The position numbers were made by a program, and so were the translations under genes. From Moorella mulderi DSM 14980 (lineage in GTDB: Bacteria > Bacillota > DSM-521 > Neomoorellales > Neomoorellaceae), in assembly GCF_001594015.1 (NCBI RefSeq), contig NZ_LTBC01000008.1:1-64000 (forward strand): 64,000 bases of DNA, in the 5' to 3' direction. Each line of letters opens with the position of its first letter. The first letter of the stretch is position 1. This document shows positions 16,261 to 24,298 of the stretch, piece by piece. The notes under the pieces are model-generated. The model was not told the origin of the DNA. It ran no database searches and saw nothing but the letters and a program-made list of their open reading frames with translations.

Positions 16261-17019
16261 TTAACCAAAACGACCGGTTATATAGTCCTCGGTCCGCTGG
16301 TCCCTGGGGTTGGTGAAGATATCCGAAGTGACACCATACTCTATCAGCTGGCCGTTAAGAAAAAAGGCGGTATAATCGGCTACCCGCGCAGCCTGGTGCA
16401 TATTATGAGTTACAATTACAATTGTATACTTTTCTTTCAGGCCTTTAATCAATTCTTCTATTTTCAGGGTGGAAACAGGGTCCAGGGCCGAGCACGGTTC
16501 GTCCATGAGCAAAACTTCCGGTTCCACGGCCAGGGCCCTGGCGATGCACAGGCGCTGCTGCTGGCCCCCGGACAGGCTGACGCCCGAATCCTGGAGGCGG
16601 TCCGCAACCTCGTCCCACAGCCCTACCATTTTCAGGCTTTTCTCCACCACTTCCTCAGCGGTAGTCCCGGGAGGCAGGCCGTGCACCCGCAGCCCAGCCG
16701 CTACATTATCAAAGATGGACATGGTAGGAAAGGGGTTGGGTTTCTGGAAGACCATGCCCACCCGCCGGCGGATTTCCGCCGGATCGACTTTATCGTCATA
16801 GATGTTCTGGCCGTCCAGAAGTACCCTGCCCCTGGTGCGGGTTCCCGGGATTACCTCGTGCAAGCGATTCAGGCAGCGAATAAAGGTAGACTTCCCGCAT
16901 CCCGAGGGCCCGATAATGGCGGTCACCTGGCTGGCATATACCGGCAGGGTAACGTTTTTTACCGCCTGGGTCTGGCCATACCAGGCGCTGAAATCTTCCA
17001 CCAGTAACCTGGTATCCAT
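16261..17019 (-). CDS. pstB: Phosphate ABC transporter ATPase
   Basis: The 252-residue ATPase has Walker [10 protein letters not shown], the PstB-typical [12 protein letters not shown] and [11 protein letters not shown], signature [16 protein letters not shown] and Walker [13 protein letters not shown]. It powers high-affinity phosphate import through PstA and PstC. It is the last gene of the pstC-pstA-pstB run. No phoU follows in this window. Confidence 0.97.
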   Translation of the reverse strand: MDTRLLVEDFSAWYGQTQAVKNVTLPVYASQVTAIIGPSGCGKSTFIRCLNRLHEVIPGTRTRGRVLLDGQNIYDDKVDPAEIRRRVGMVFQKPNPFPTMSIFDNVAAGLRVHGLPPGTTAEEVVEKSLKMVGLWDEVADRLQDSGVSLSGGQQQRLCIARALAVEPEVLLMDEPCSALDPVSTLKIEELIKGLKEKYTIVIVTHNMHQAARVADYTAFFLNGQLIEYGVTSDIFTNPRDQRTEDYITGRFG

Positions 17020-17026
17020 TTGCTAA

Positions 17027-17875
17027 CTACCTCCCTCCACCGGCCCGGCGACCTGCCAGCCGGGCGGCGATGCTGGTCACCAGGACCATAGCCACCAGCA
17101 CCAGGGCGGCCCCCCAGGCCAGCCGGTGCATTTCTTCGTAGGGGGTGGTGGCATAGGTGTAGATGTACACCGGCAGGGAGGCAATCCGCTGGTCCAGGCC
17201 GGTGTGCCAGTAGCGGCTGCTCAAGGCCGTAAACAGCAGGGGTGCCGTTTCGCCGGCAACCCGGGCCACCGCCAGGAGAGAACCGGTGATTATCCCCCCC
17301 ATGGCGCTGCGCAGGACAATACTGTAGGTAGTGCGCCACTGGGAGGCCCCCAGGGCCAGGGAGGCCTCGCGCAGGCTGTTGGGCACCAGTTTAAGCATTT
17401 CTTCCGTCGTCCTGGTTACCAGGGGCAGCATAATTATGGCCAGGGCCACCCCACCGGCAATGGCGGAAAAACGTTTCATGGCCACGACAATGGTCCCGTA
17501 AACGACGATGCCTACGATGATCGAAGGTATACCTGTCATCACGTCACAGGTGAACCGTACCAGCCAGGCCAGCCGTCCCCGGCCGAACTCCGCCAGGTAG
17601 ATACCTGTCATGATGCCCAGGGGTATCCCCATTACAGAGGCCAGCCCAACTAAAATTAAGGTGCCAACAATGGCATTGGCCAGGCCGCCGCCGGGTTCTC
17701 CTACAGGTTTAGGAAGCTGGGTAAAGAAGTCCCAGTTGAGGGCCAGCAGGCCTTTGGTGGCTACATAAAGCAGAATGCTGCCCAGGGGAAGGAGGGCCAG
17801 TACGGTGGCAGCTGCGGCCAGCACCAACATCAGCTTGTTGCTAAACTTGCGCCGCTGATCGCGCCCAGCAATCAT
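17027..17875 (-). CDS. pstA: Phosphate ABC transporter permease
   Basis: The 282-residue membrane protein has about six hydrophobic segments and the permease loop TRTTEEMLKLVPNSLREASLALGASQWRT, characteristic of PstA. Its start overlaps the pstC stop by four bases, giving translational coupling. It forms the inner-membrane channel with PstC. Confidence 0.96.
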   Translation of the reverse strand: MIAGRDQRRKFSNKLMLVLAAAATVLALLPLGSILLYVATKGLLALNWDFFTQLPKPVGEPGGGLANAIVGTLILVGLASVMGIPLGIMTGIYLAEFGRGRLAWLVRFTCDVMTGIPSIIVGIVVYGTIVVAMKRFSAIAGGVALAIIMLPLVTRTTEEMLKLVPNSLREASLALGASQWRTTYSIVLRSAMGGIITGSLLAVARVAGETAPLLFTALSSRYWHTGLDQRIASLPVYIYTYATTPYEEMHRLAWGAALVLVAMVLVTSIAARLAGRRAGGGR

Positions 17876-18816
17876 TCCCTGGTCACCCCTTCCGGTGCCC
17901 TGGCCACTCGCCAGACCAGCAGGCGGGCCAGGATATTCAGCAGCAGGGTAACAACAAAGAGGACCAGCCCCGCCATCACCAGGGCCGACAGGTGCAGTTC
18001 GTCAAAGGCCTCGCTAAACTCATTGGCAATAATGCTGGCGATGGTCTGGGCCAATTCAAAAACCGACGGGGAAATCTGCGGCCGGTTGCCGATGACCATT
18101 GTCACGGCCATGGTCTCGCCAATGGCTCGTCCCAGCCCGAGAATCACAGCACCCAGGATTCCTGAACGGCCATAGGGGAGGACAGCCATCTTAATCGTCT
18201 CCCAGCGGGTGGCACCTAAAGCCAGCATGGCTTCCCGCTGGGAGTTTGGCACAGCCAGTAAAACTTCCCGGGAAACTGCAGAAATAGTAGGGATAATCAT
18301 GATGGCCAGGATAATGCCGGCCGCCAGCATGCCGAAACCATAATAAGTGCCTTGAAAAAAGGGCAGCCAGCCCAGTGTTCTTTGCAAAAATGGCTCTAAG
18401 GCTGTCCGTACCAGGGGTACCAGGACAAATACGCCCCATAAGCCGTAAACAACGCTGGGGATGGCTGCCAGGAGTTCGACCAGGAAAGAAACGGGGGTGC
18501 GCACCCAGTGGGGGGCCAGTTCAGCGAGGTAAATAGCAATTCCTAGGCTCAAGGGTACAGCAATGAGCAGGGCAATTAAGGAGGAGACTATTGTGCCGTA
18601 AACTAAAGGTAAAGACCCGAAGGCGCCGTGGACCGGGTCCCACCTGGAACCGGTAACGAACCCCAGCCCAAAGTGTGTAAAAGCGAGCTGGGACCCTCTG
18701 ATTAATTGTACGGCAATAACCATCACCAGGCCTATCATTCCCAGGGCCGCCAGGAAGGTAAGGCCGCGAAAGAGACTGTCTCCCCACCGCCTGCTTTTAG
18801 GGCTTGGCATTTGCAT
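17872..18816 (-). CDS. pstC: Phosphate ABC transporter permease
   Basis: The 314-residue membrane protein has PstC motifs, including the EAA loop SREVLLAVPNSQREAMLALGATRWE and GRAIGETMAV. GGAGG lies seven bases before the ATG. It starts about 215 bp after the proximal pstS, beyond a hairpin that could reduce expression of the membrane genes relative to the binding protein. Confidence 0.96.
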   Translation of the reverse strand: MQMPSPKSRRWGDSLFRGLTFLAALGMIGLVMVIAVQLIRGSQLAFTHFGLGFVTGSRWDPVHGAFGSLPLVYGTIVSSLIALLIAVPLSLGIAIYLAELAPHWVRTPVSFLVELLAAIPSVVYGLWGVFVLVPLVRTALEPFLQRTLGWLPFFQGTYYGFGMLAAGIILAIMIIPTISAVSREVLLAVPNSQREAMLALGATRWETIKMAVLPYGRSGILGAVILGLGRAIGETMAVTMVIGNRPQISPSVFELAQTIASIIANEFSEAFDELHLSALVMAGLVLFVVTLLLNILARLLVWRVARAPEGVTRE

Positions 18817-18950
18817 TTATAATCCTCCGCCAACTTTCTAGATAATACCATGGAGACCCAATGTAAATAATGTTGATATTCGCTGTTTGCAGTCTGAATT
18901 CCTCTAAATTAAACATGTTGCCAGGGTAAATTCTTTCCGCAAGCAAAGAT

Positions 18951-18985
18951 AGGGGAAATCATGAGCCAGGCTCATGAATTCCCCT
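18951..18985 (-). terminator. Hairpin between pstS and pstC
   Basis: Arms 18951-18967 and 18969-18985 pair over about 17 positions with one mismatch and a very short loop. No long T run follows. It probably acts as an attenuator or RNA-stabilising element, letting pstS be made in excess over pstCAB. Confidence 0.55.
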
Positions 18986-19031
18986 GCTGCCTGTTTTCCA
19001 AGGTTCCTTCCCCTGAAAAACAATAAGGATA

Positions 19032-20135
19032 TTACTTATAAAGGGATTCGCCCTGGTAATTGATCTGCTTGATCCTGGCTTCCGCCAGTTTAACGACGTT
19101 GTCGGGCAACGGCGCATAGAGCAGGTCTTTGGCATATTTTTCACCATCGTGAATGGCCCACCACAGGAACTTCACCAGTTCCGTGCCCTTGTCTTTATCC
19201 TTCTGGTCTTTATACACCAGCAGGTAAGTGTACCCGGCAATGGGATAGGAGTTTTCCCCGGGGGCATTGACGATGGAAACCCGCATATCTTCGGGCATAT
19301 TGGCAGCGGAGCCAGCCGCAGCAGCAGTGGTAGTGTCAAGGGTCGGCTCAACAAATTTACCGGCCTGGTTCTTAAGGAAAGCATAAGGCAGCTGGTTCTG
19401 GACGGCATAGGCGAGTTCTACATAGCCAATCCCGCCCGGCGTCTGCTTAACGGTACCGGCTACGCCTTCATTACCCTTGGCACCTATGCCAACAGGCCAT
19501 TCAACGGAAGTACCCTTCCCTACTTTTTCTTTCCATTCCTTGCTTACGTTGCTAAGGTAATCGGTGAAAATGTTGGTGGTACCGCTGCCATCAGAGCGAT
19601 GGACGACAGTGATCTCTTGATCAGGCAGCTTGACTTCCGGGTTGATGGAAGTTATAGCCGGGTCATTCCATTTTTTAATATTGCCTAAATAGATACCGCT
19701 TATAACTTCCGGGGTCAGCTTGAGGCCCGTCTTAACGCCTTCCAGGTTGTAGGTAATTACGACGGCACCCATAACCGTGGGAATGTGGAAGATCTGCCCC
19801 GGGGCCTTGGCCAGCTGGTCGTCTTTCATGGGGGCGTCACTGCCGGCGAAATCAACTGTCTGCTCGGTGATACCCTTGATGCCGCCCCCGCTACCGATGG
19901 ACTGGTAGTCGATGGTTACATTGGGAGCCACCTTGCGATACTCGGCAATCCACTTGCTGTAAAGGGGATAGGGGAAAGACGCGCCGGCACCATTCAAAGC
20001 TACAGTTTTAGTCTTGCTGTCGGTACTACCCGCCGGCGCTTTGCCGGTTTCACCGCTCTTGCCGCAAGCGGTTACCAACATCAGCAATGCCAGCGCCATT
20101 ACCAGCACAACTACCCGCTTGCTTTTCTTCGCCAC
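19032..20135 (-). CDS. pstS: Phosphate-binding lipoprotein, copy 1
   Basis: The 367-residue protein has a lipoprotein signal (lipobox VTAC-G) and the PstS fold: NGAGASFPYPLYSKW, YQSIGSGGGIKGI, DFAGSDAPM, HRSDGSGTTNIFTDYLS and the Gly-rich GGIGYVELAY. It captures phosphate for PstCAB. It is almost identical to the copy at 20363-21481 except in the signal and linker region and near residues 155-180. It has its own PhoP box and -10, so it forms a separate promoter unit leading into pstCAB. Confidence 0.96.
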   Translation of the reverse strand: MAKKSKRVVVLVMALALLMLVTACGKSGETGKAPAGSTDSKTKTVALNGAGASFPYPLYSKWIAEYRKVAPNVTIDYQSIGSGGGIKGITEQTVDFAGSDAPMKDDQLAKAPGQIFHIPTVMGAVVITYNLEGVKTGLKLTPEVISGIYLGNIKKWNDPAITSINPEVKLPDQEITVVHRSDGSGTTNIFTDYLSNVSKEWKEKVGKGTSVEWPVGIGAKGNEGVAGTVKQTPGGIGYVELAYAVQNQLPYAFLKNQAGKFVEPTLDTTTAAAAGSAANMPEDMRVSIVNAPGENSYPIAGYTYLLVYKDQKDKDKGTELVKFLWWAIHDGEKYAKDLLYAPLPDNVVKLAEARIKQINYQGESLYK

Positions 20136-20195
20136 TTAAAATTCTCCTCCTATTTTTTAATATACCACCAGCAGGTTGCTGCCTGTCCACAGGAT

Positions 20196-20249
20196 ATTAT
20201 AAAAAACTGGTGTTATGTTTAAATTAGCTCCAGGTTAATATCATGTTAA
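20196..20249 (-). promoter_or_regulatory. PhoP box and -10 of pstS copy 1
   Basis: Reading the minus strand, TTAACA, TTAACC, CTAATT and ATAACA begin exactly 11 bp apart (20249 down to 20211). TATAAT follows at 20201-20196 after a 9-nt gap. This matches the Gram-positive PhoP-binding direct-repeat design. Confidence 0.85.
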
Positions 20250-20255
20250 GGATTA

Positions 20256-20282
20256 TGAAAGCCGCGCCACGCGCGGCTTTTC
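20256..20282 (-). terminator. Terminator after pstS copy 2
   Basis: AAAGCCGCG (20258-20266) pairs with CGCGGCTTT (20272-20280) around a 5-nt loop, with only a short T run. It separates the two pstS transcription units. Confidence 0.75.
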
Positions 20283-20362
20283 CAACTGGTATGGATCAAG
20301 TTTCAGCTTCCAGCCCGTCCAGTAATTACTGCCATTCATCCCCGGCAATATTGCCTGAGGAT

Positions 20363-21481
20363 TTACTTATAAAGAGGTTCGCCCTGGTAATTGATCTGCT
20401 TGATCCTGGCTTCCGCCAGTTTAACGACGTTGTCGGGCAACGGCGCATAGAGCAGGTCTTTAGCATATTTTTCACCATCGTGAATGGCCCACCACAGGAA
20501 CTTCACCAGTTCCGTGCCCTTGTCTTTATCCTTCTGGTCTTTATATACCAGCAGGTAAGTGTACCCGGCAATGGGATAGGAGTTTTCCCCGGGGGCATTG
20601 ACGATGGAAACCCGCATATCTTCAGGCATATTGGCAGCGGAGCCAGCCGCAGCAGCAGTGGTAGTGTCAAGGGTCGGCTCAACAAATTTACCGGCCTGGT
20701 TCTTGATGAAAGCGTAAGGCAGCTGGTTCTGGACAGCATAGGCGAGTTCTACATAGCCAATACCGCCCGGCGTCTGCTTAACGGTACCGGCTACGCCTTC
20801 ATTACCCTTGGCACCAATGCCAACAGGCCATTCAACGGAAGTACCCTTCCCTACTTTCTCTTTCCATTCCTTGCTTACGTTGCTCAGGTAATCGGTGAAA
20901 ATGTTGGTGGTACCACTGCCATCGGAACGGTGAACAACGGTGATGTCCTTGTCAGGCAGTTTTAAATCCGGGTTCAAAGAACTGATGGCCTTGTCGTTCC
21001 ACTTCTTAATTTTACCCAGGAAGATGTCACTGATGACTTCCGGGGTCAGCTTCAGGCCCGTTTTGACGCCTTCCAGGTTGTAAGTAATTACGACGGCACC
21101 CATAACCGTGGGAATGTGGAAGATCTGTCCAGGGGCCTTGGCCAGCTGGTCGTCTTTCATAGGGGCATCACTGCCAGCGAAATCAACTGTCTGCTCGGTG
21201 ATACCCTTGATGCCACCACCGCTGCCGATGGACTGGTAGTCAATGGTTACATGAGGAGCCACCTTGCGATACTCGGCAATCCACTTGCTGTAAAGGGGAT
21301 ATGGGAAAGACGCGCCGGCGCCATTCAAGGTTACGGTTTTAGTTTCCTGGGCCTGCTTGTTGTCAGCACTTCCCTGCGTCTTACCAGCATCGCCCTTACC
21401 GCTGTTACAACCAGCCACTACCAGTACCATTACCAGGGCCATTACCAGCAGGACTACCCACTTGCTCTTTTTACTTAGCAC
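20363..21481 (-). CDS. pstS: Phosphate-binding lipoprotein, copy 2
   Basis: The 372-residue lipoprotein (lipobox VAGC-N) is a close tandem copy of the pstS at 19032-20135. The mature parts are nearly residue-for-residue identical, including NGAGASFPYPL, SIGSGGGIKGI and HRSDGSGTT. Differences cluster in the signal peptide and linker (KTQGSADNKQAQETKTV here) and around residues 160-185. It has its own PhoP box and terminator. The pattern indicates a recent duplication or gene conversion. Confidence 0.96.
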   Translation of the reverse strand: MLSKKSKWVVLLVMALVMVLVVAGCNSGKGDAGKTQGSADNKQAQETKTVTLNGAGASFPYPLYSKWIAEYRKVAPHVTIDYQSIGSGGGIKGITEQTVDFAGSDAPMKDDQLAKAPGQIFHIPTVMGAVVITYNLEGVKTGLKLTPEVISDIFLGKIKKWNDKAISSLNPDLKLPDKDITVVHRSDGSGTTNIFTDYLSNVSKEWKEKVGKGTSVEWPVGIGAKGNEGVAGTVKQTPGGIGYVELAYAVQNQLPYAFIKNQAGKFVEPTLDTTTAAAAGSAANMPEDMRVSIVNAPGENSYPIAGYTYLLVYKDQKDKDKGTELVKFLWWAIHDGEKYAKDLLYAPLPDNVVKLAEARIKQINYQGEPLYK

Positions 21482-21538
21482 TAAGTATTCTCCTCCTTTG
21501 AATTAAGATGGCCAGCAGGTAACTACCAGGCTAATATA

Positions 21539-21592
21539 ATTATAAAAGGTTGATGTTATGGCTAAATTATCCCTTAATGAATCCCTGGTTAA
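21539..21592 (-). promoter_or_regulatory. PhoP box and -10 of pstS copy 2
   Basis: TTAACC, TTCATT, ATAATT and ATAACA start at 11-bp intervals (21592 down to 21554). TATAAT at 21544-21539 follows after 9 nt. The layout is the same as at the other three Pho promoters. Confidence 0.8.
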
Positions 21593-21617
21593 GGATTTAT
21601 AAAATAATCGTAAACTT

Positions 21618-22316
21618 TTAATCAACAATTTCCCGGAAACGATACCCTACCCGGCGAATGGTTTCTATATAGATGGGGTTGGCCGGATCTGGTTCTATTT
21701 TTTCCCGCAAGTGGCGGACGTGGACATCTACCGTCCGGGTATCTGCAGAGTAATCGTAACCCCAAATTTTTTGCAGTAACAGCTCTCTGCGCAGTACTTT
21801 GCCTGCATTAAGGAGAAAGTAATGCATCAGTTCAAATTCCTTAGGTGCTAATTTGATAGCTGTATTAGCTATGTAAAAACGATATTCCTGAACCTCCATT
21901 AAGAAGGGTCCTACTTGCAGCCGGGGCTGGTCAATGCCGTCAGGTAAAGTCAAACGCCGTAAGCATACCTTAACCCGGGCCAATAACTCCCGGGGGCTAA
22001 AGGGTTTAGTCACATAATCATCGGCCCCCAGTTCCAGTCCCAGAACCTTGTCTAATTCATCATTTTTAGCTGACAAGATAATTATGGGTATAGCTGCCGT
22101 CGCCTTGTTGGCCTTAAGACGGCGGCATACTTCCAGGCCGTCGATACCCGGTAGCATCAAGTCCAGGATAATGAGATCCGGTAGCGTTTGTTCAGCTTTC
22201 GCCAGGGCTGTAGGCCCATCCGGGGCCGTCAGTACTTCAAACCCCGATCGTTCCAGGTTATAGCGTACCAGTTCCTGAATCGCCACTTCATCATCCACCA
22301 CTAGAATTTTAGTCAT
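21618..22316 (-). CDS. PhoP/PhoB-type response regulator
   Basis: The 232-residue protein has a receiver domain (ILVVDDE; phospho-acceptor Asp in IILDLMLPGIDG; ILSAKND; switch Lys in DDYVTKPFSP) and an OmpR-type winged-helix DNA-binding domain (KLAPKEFELMHYFLLNAGKV; DVHVRHLREKIEPDP). It should sense phosphate limitation through a histidine kinase, not present in this window, and bind the PhoP boxes around it. The ATG at 22316 follows GAGGGG. The longer start at 22358 would lie upstream of the predicted transcription start and is rejected. Confidence 0.92.
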   Translation of the reverse strand: MTKILVVDDEVAIQELVRYNLERSGFEVLTAPDGPTALAKAEQTLPDLIILDLMLPGIDGLEVCRRLKANKATAAIPIIILSAKNDELDKVLGLELGADDYVTKPFSPRELLARVKVCLRRLTLPDGIDQPRLQVGPFLMEVQEYRFYIANTAIKLAPKEFELMHYFLLNAGKVLRRELLLQKIWGYDYSADTRTVDVHVRHLREKIEPDPANPIYIETIRRVGYRFREIVD

Positions 22317-22349
22317 TAATATCCCCTCGCTACCAGTGCTTTTAAGAAA

Positions 22350-22403
22350 ATTGTACAATCTCGGGGTTAAAGTAACGTTAGTTTTGACTTAAAATTTTGT
22401 TAA
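22350..22403 (-). promoter_or_regulatory. PhoP box and -10 of the response-regulator gene
   Basis: TTAACA, TTAAGT, CTAACG and TTAACC start exactly 11 bp apart (22403 down to 22365). TACAAT at 22355-22350 follows after 9 nt. This predicts that the regulator controls its own gene. Confidence 0.8.
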
Positions 22404-22445
22404 AAGTCCTTATGGCCGGCGCCCGCTGGAAGCTCAAATTAAAAT

Positions 22446-22470
22446 AGCCGGGGCGGAAATAACCCCGGCC
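22446..22470 (-). terminator. Terminator after alkaline phosphatase
   Basis: GCCGGGG (22447-22453) pairs with CCCCGGC (22463-22469) just past the alkaline phosphatase stop. The following T tract is weak. Confidence 0.55.
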
Positions 22471-22489
22471 GATATTATATCAGGAAACC

Positions 22490-24145
22490 CTAGTTTAACA
22501 GTTGCGTTGCCGCCCTGGGGATATAGGTAACGCCTTTCGGCTCACTATAAACTATCACCCCGGGCAGGTAATGCTTCTGGCCATTAATGCGCATCAGGTT
22601 CGTTCCTACCGGCAACTCGGCCCTTTTCCCGCCCCTCTCAATTATTACTTTGGGCAGGTTGGGGTTGCTGTTGTCCCAGGTGATGGCGGCATCTTTAAAG
22701 GCCTGGCGCACCGGTATGAATAATTCCTTGTTCAGCCAGGTTAGATCCAGCCCCATGGCTGCGGCCACTTTCCGGCCGATTTCTGCGTTTTCAACCGTAC
22801 CGGTTAATTTCCCCGGCCCGTAGGAATAGAGGAAGACATCTTCGCCGGTATGGCCATTGGTAGTCCACCCGATGTAGGCCCTCTTGCTGATCATAGGGCC
22901 GATTACGTAATTCAGAGAACCGGGCTTGGCCTTGCGGATGGCAGCAATCTCTTCTTCTGTTAAATCAGTTATCCCATAGTACTTGGCCATGACTTCTACA
23001 ACATTACTCCGGCCGGCATTCAGCCTGGCCTCCACTCCCTGGCCAGTCAGGCGGGCTTTACGCAGGGGTTCAATGACCTGCTCAAAGCTGAGCTTGGAAT
23101 AGGTATTATCGCTGGCTTTATTACCAATACTCATCCCGCCGTTACCATGATCGGTAAAGGCCACCACCAGGGTCTGGCCGTCTTTTTTGGCAAAGTCCAG
23201 GGCTTCCTTCACAGCGGCATCAAAGGCCAGGGTTTCGCTGATGACGCCTACAGGATCATTGGCATGGGAGGCCCAGTCGATTTCACTACCTTCGACAAAG
23301 AGGAAGAAACCGTCGGGATCCTGGGACAAAATTTCGATTGCCTTGCGGGTCATCTGGGCCAGGCTGGGCTCTTTAGCCGGGTCGCGGTCAAAGTCATAGG
23401 CCATGGCATCGTCGGCAAAGAGGCCCCACACCTTAGAGGCCTTAGTTTGTAGTAGTTCCTGGGTATTGCTGACAATGGTGTAACCCATATTTTTCAGCTC
23501 ATCTAACAAGTTTAAACCATCTTTGCGCGTACCGCCCTGCTCTTTAGGTAAAAGGTACTTTTTACCGCCACCAAGAGCAACATCTAATTGCTCGTAAACC
23601 TGCTGTTTCCCAATTTCTTCGTAATTACTGCGGCTGTGCCAGTGGGAAGAGAAGGCTGCCGGTGTGGCATGCTGCAGGTTGGAGGTGGCAATTAGACCGG
23701 TCGCTTTGCCCAGGAGTTTGGCTCCCTCAAGAACGGTAGCCAGGGGCCTGTACTGGTCGCCGGCGTTGAGGGAGGCCGCTCCCGGGACGGTAACACTAGC
23801 GGCGGCAATGCCGATAAATTTGTCGTTTGACTTATAGCCGGTGGCAAAGGCTGTGGCTGCCGGGGCGGAGTCGGTTATAAGAGATTCCGCTGAATAAGTA
23901 CGGACCGCACCGCTGACCATCTCATCAAGGGCCAGGGGACCACCCTTGTACCAGCGGGCCAGGGTCGTATGGCTGGCACCCATGCCGTCCCCAACCAGGA
24001 TAATGACGTTTTTGGCCGTTGCCGCTGCTTCAGCCGGCACCAGGGGCAGGAAAGCAGCAGCAAGCAAGGTAACTACCAGGACCAGGGATAACAATTTCTG
24101 GTAACAACTACGGGTAACCCGTGAGCCGCAAAAGGGCATTGACAA
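22490..24145 (-). CDS. phoA: Secreted alkaline phosphatase
   Basis: The 551-residue protein has a signal peptide (hydrophobic stretch LLSLVLVVTLLAAAFL, cleavage near AEA-AA), metal motif ILVGDGMG, the nucleophile serine in ITDSAPAATA, VEGSEIDWASHAND and FTDHGNGG. It hydrolyses phosphate esters outside the cell, supplying phosphate to the Pst importer. The C-terminal 90 residues (LPVGTNLMRINGQKHYLPG...TYIPRAATQLL) resemble a copper-amine-oxidase-N-type surface module. A six-repeat PhoP box lies upstream. Confidence 0.94.
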   Translation of the reverse strand: MSMPFCGSRVTRSCYQKLLSLVLVVTLLAAAFLPLVPAEAAATAKNVIILVGDGMGASHTTLARWYKGGPLALDEMVSGAVRTYSAESLITDSAPAATAFATGYKSNDKFIGIAAASVTVPGAASLNAGDQYRPLATVLEGAKLLGKATGLIATSNLQHATPAAFSSHWHSRSNYEEIGKQQVYEQLDVALGGGKKYLLPKEQGGTRKDGLNLLDELKNMGYTIVSNTQELLQTKASKVWGLFADDAMAYDFDRDPAKEPSLAQMTRKAIEILSQDPDGFFLFVEGSEIDWASHANDPVGVISETLAFDAAVKEALDFAKKDGQTLVVAFTDHGNGGMSIGNKASDNTYSKLSFEQVIEPLRKARLTGQGVEARLNAGRSNVVEVMAKYYGITDLTEEEIAAIRKAKPGSLNYVIGPMISKRAYIGWTTNGHTGEDVFLYSYGPGKLTGTVENAEIGRKVAAAMGLDLTWLNKELFIPVRQAFKDAAITWDNSNPNLPKVIIERGGKRAELPVGTNLMRINGQKHYLPGVIVYSEPKGVTYIPRAATQLLN

Positions 24146-24174
24146 AAACCTCCCTGTTAAGATTTGGTGCCTAT

Positions 24175-24250
24175 ATCATAGCAAAGGGAGTTTAAGATGG
24201 AGTAAAGCCGAGGTTGCCCCGTTTTAAAAATAAGGTAAAATATTTGTTAA
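24175..24250 (-). promoter_or_regulatory. Extended PhoP box (six phased repeats) and -10 of phoA
   Basis: TTAACA, TTTACC, TTTAAA, GCAACC, TTTACT and TTAAAC start every 11 bp from 24250 down to 24190. TATGAT (24180-24175) follows after 9 nt. The longer array than at pstS or the regulator gene suggests strong phosphate control. Confidence 0.75.
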
Positions 24251-24298
24251 TTGCCAGCCTTACAGCCCGCTTGCGGGTTAAAATTAGTTAAATCCAGT

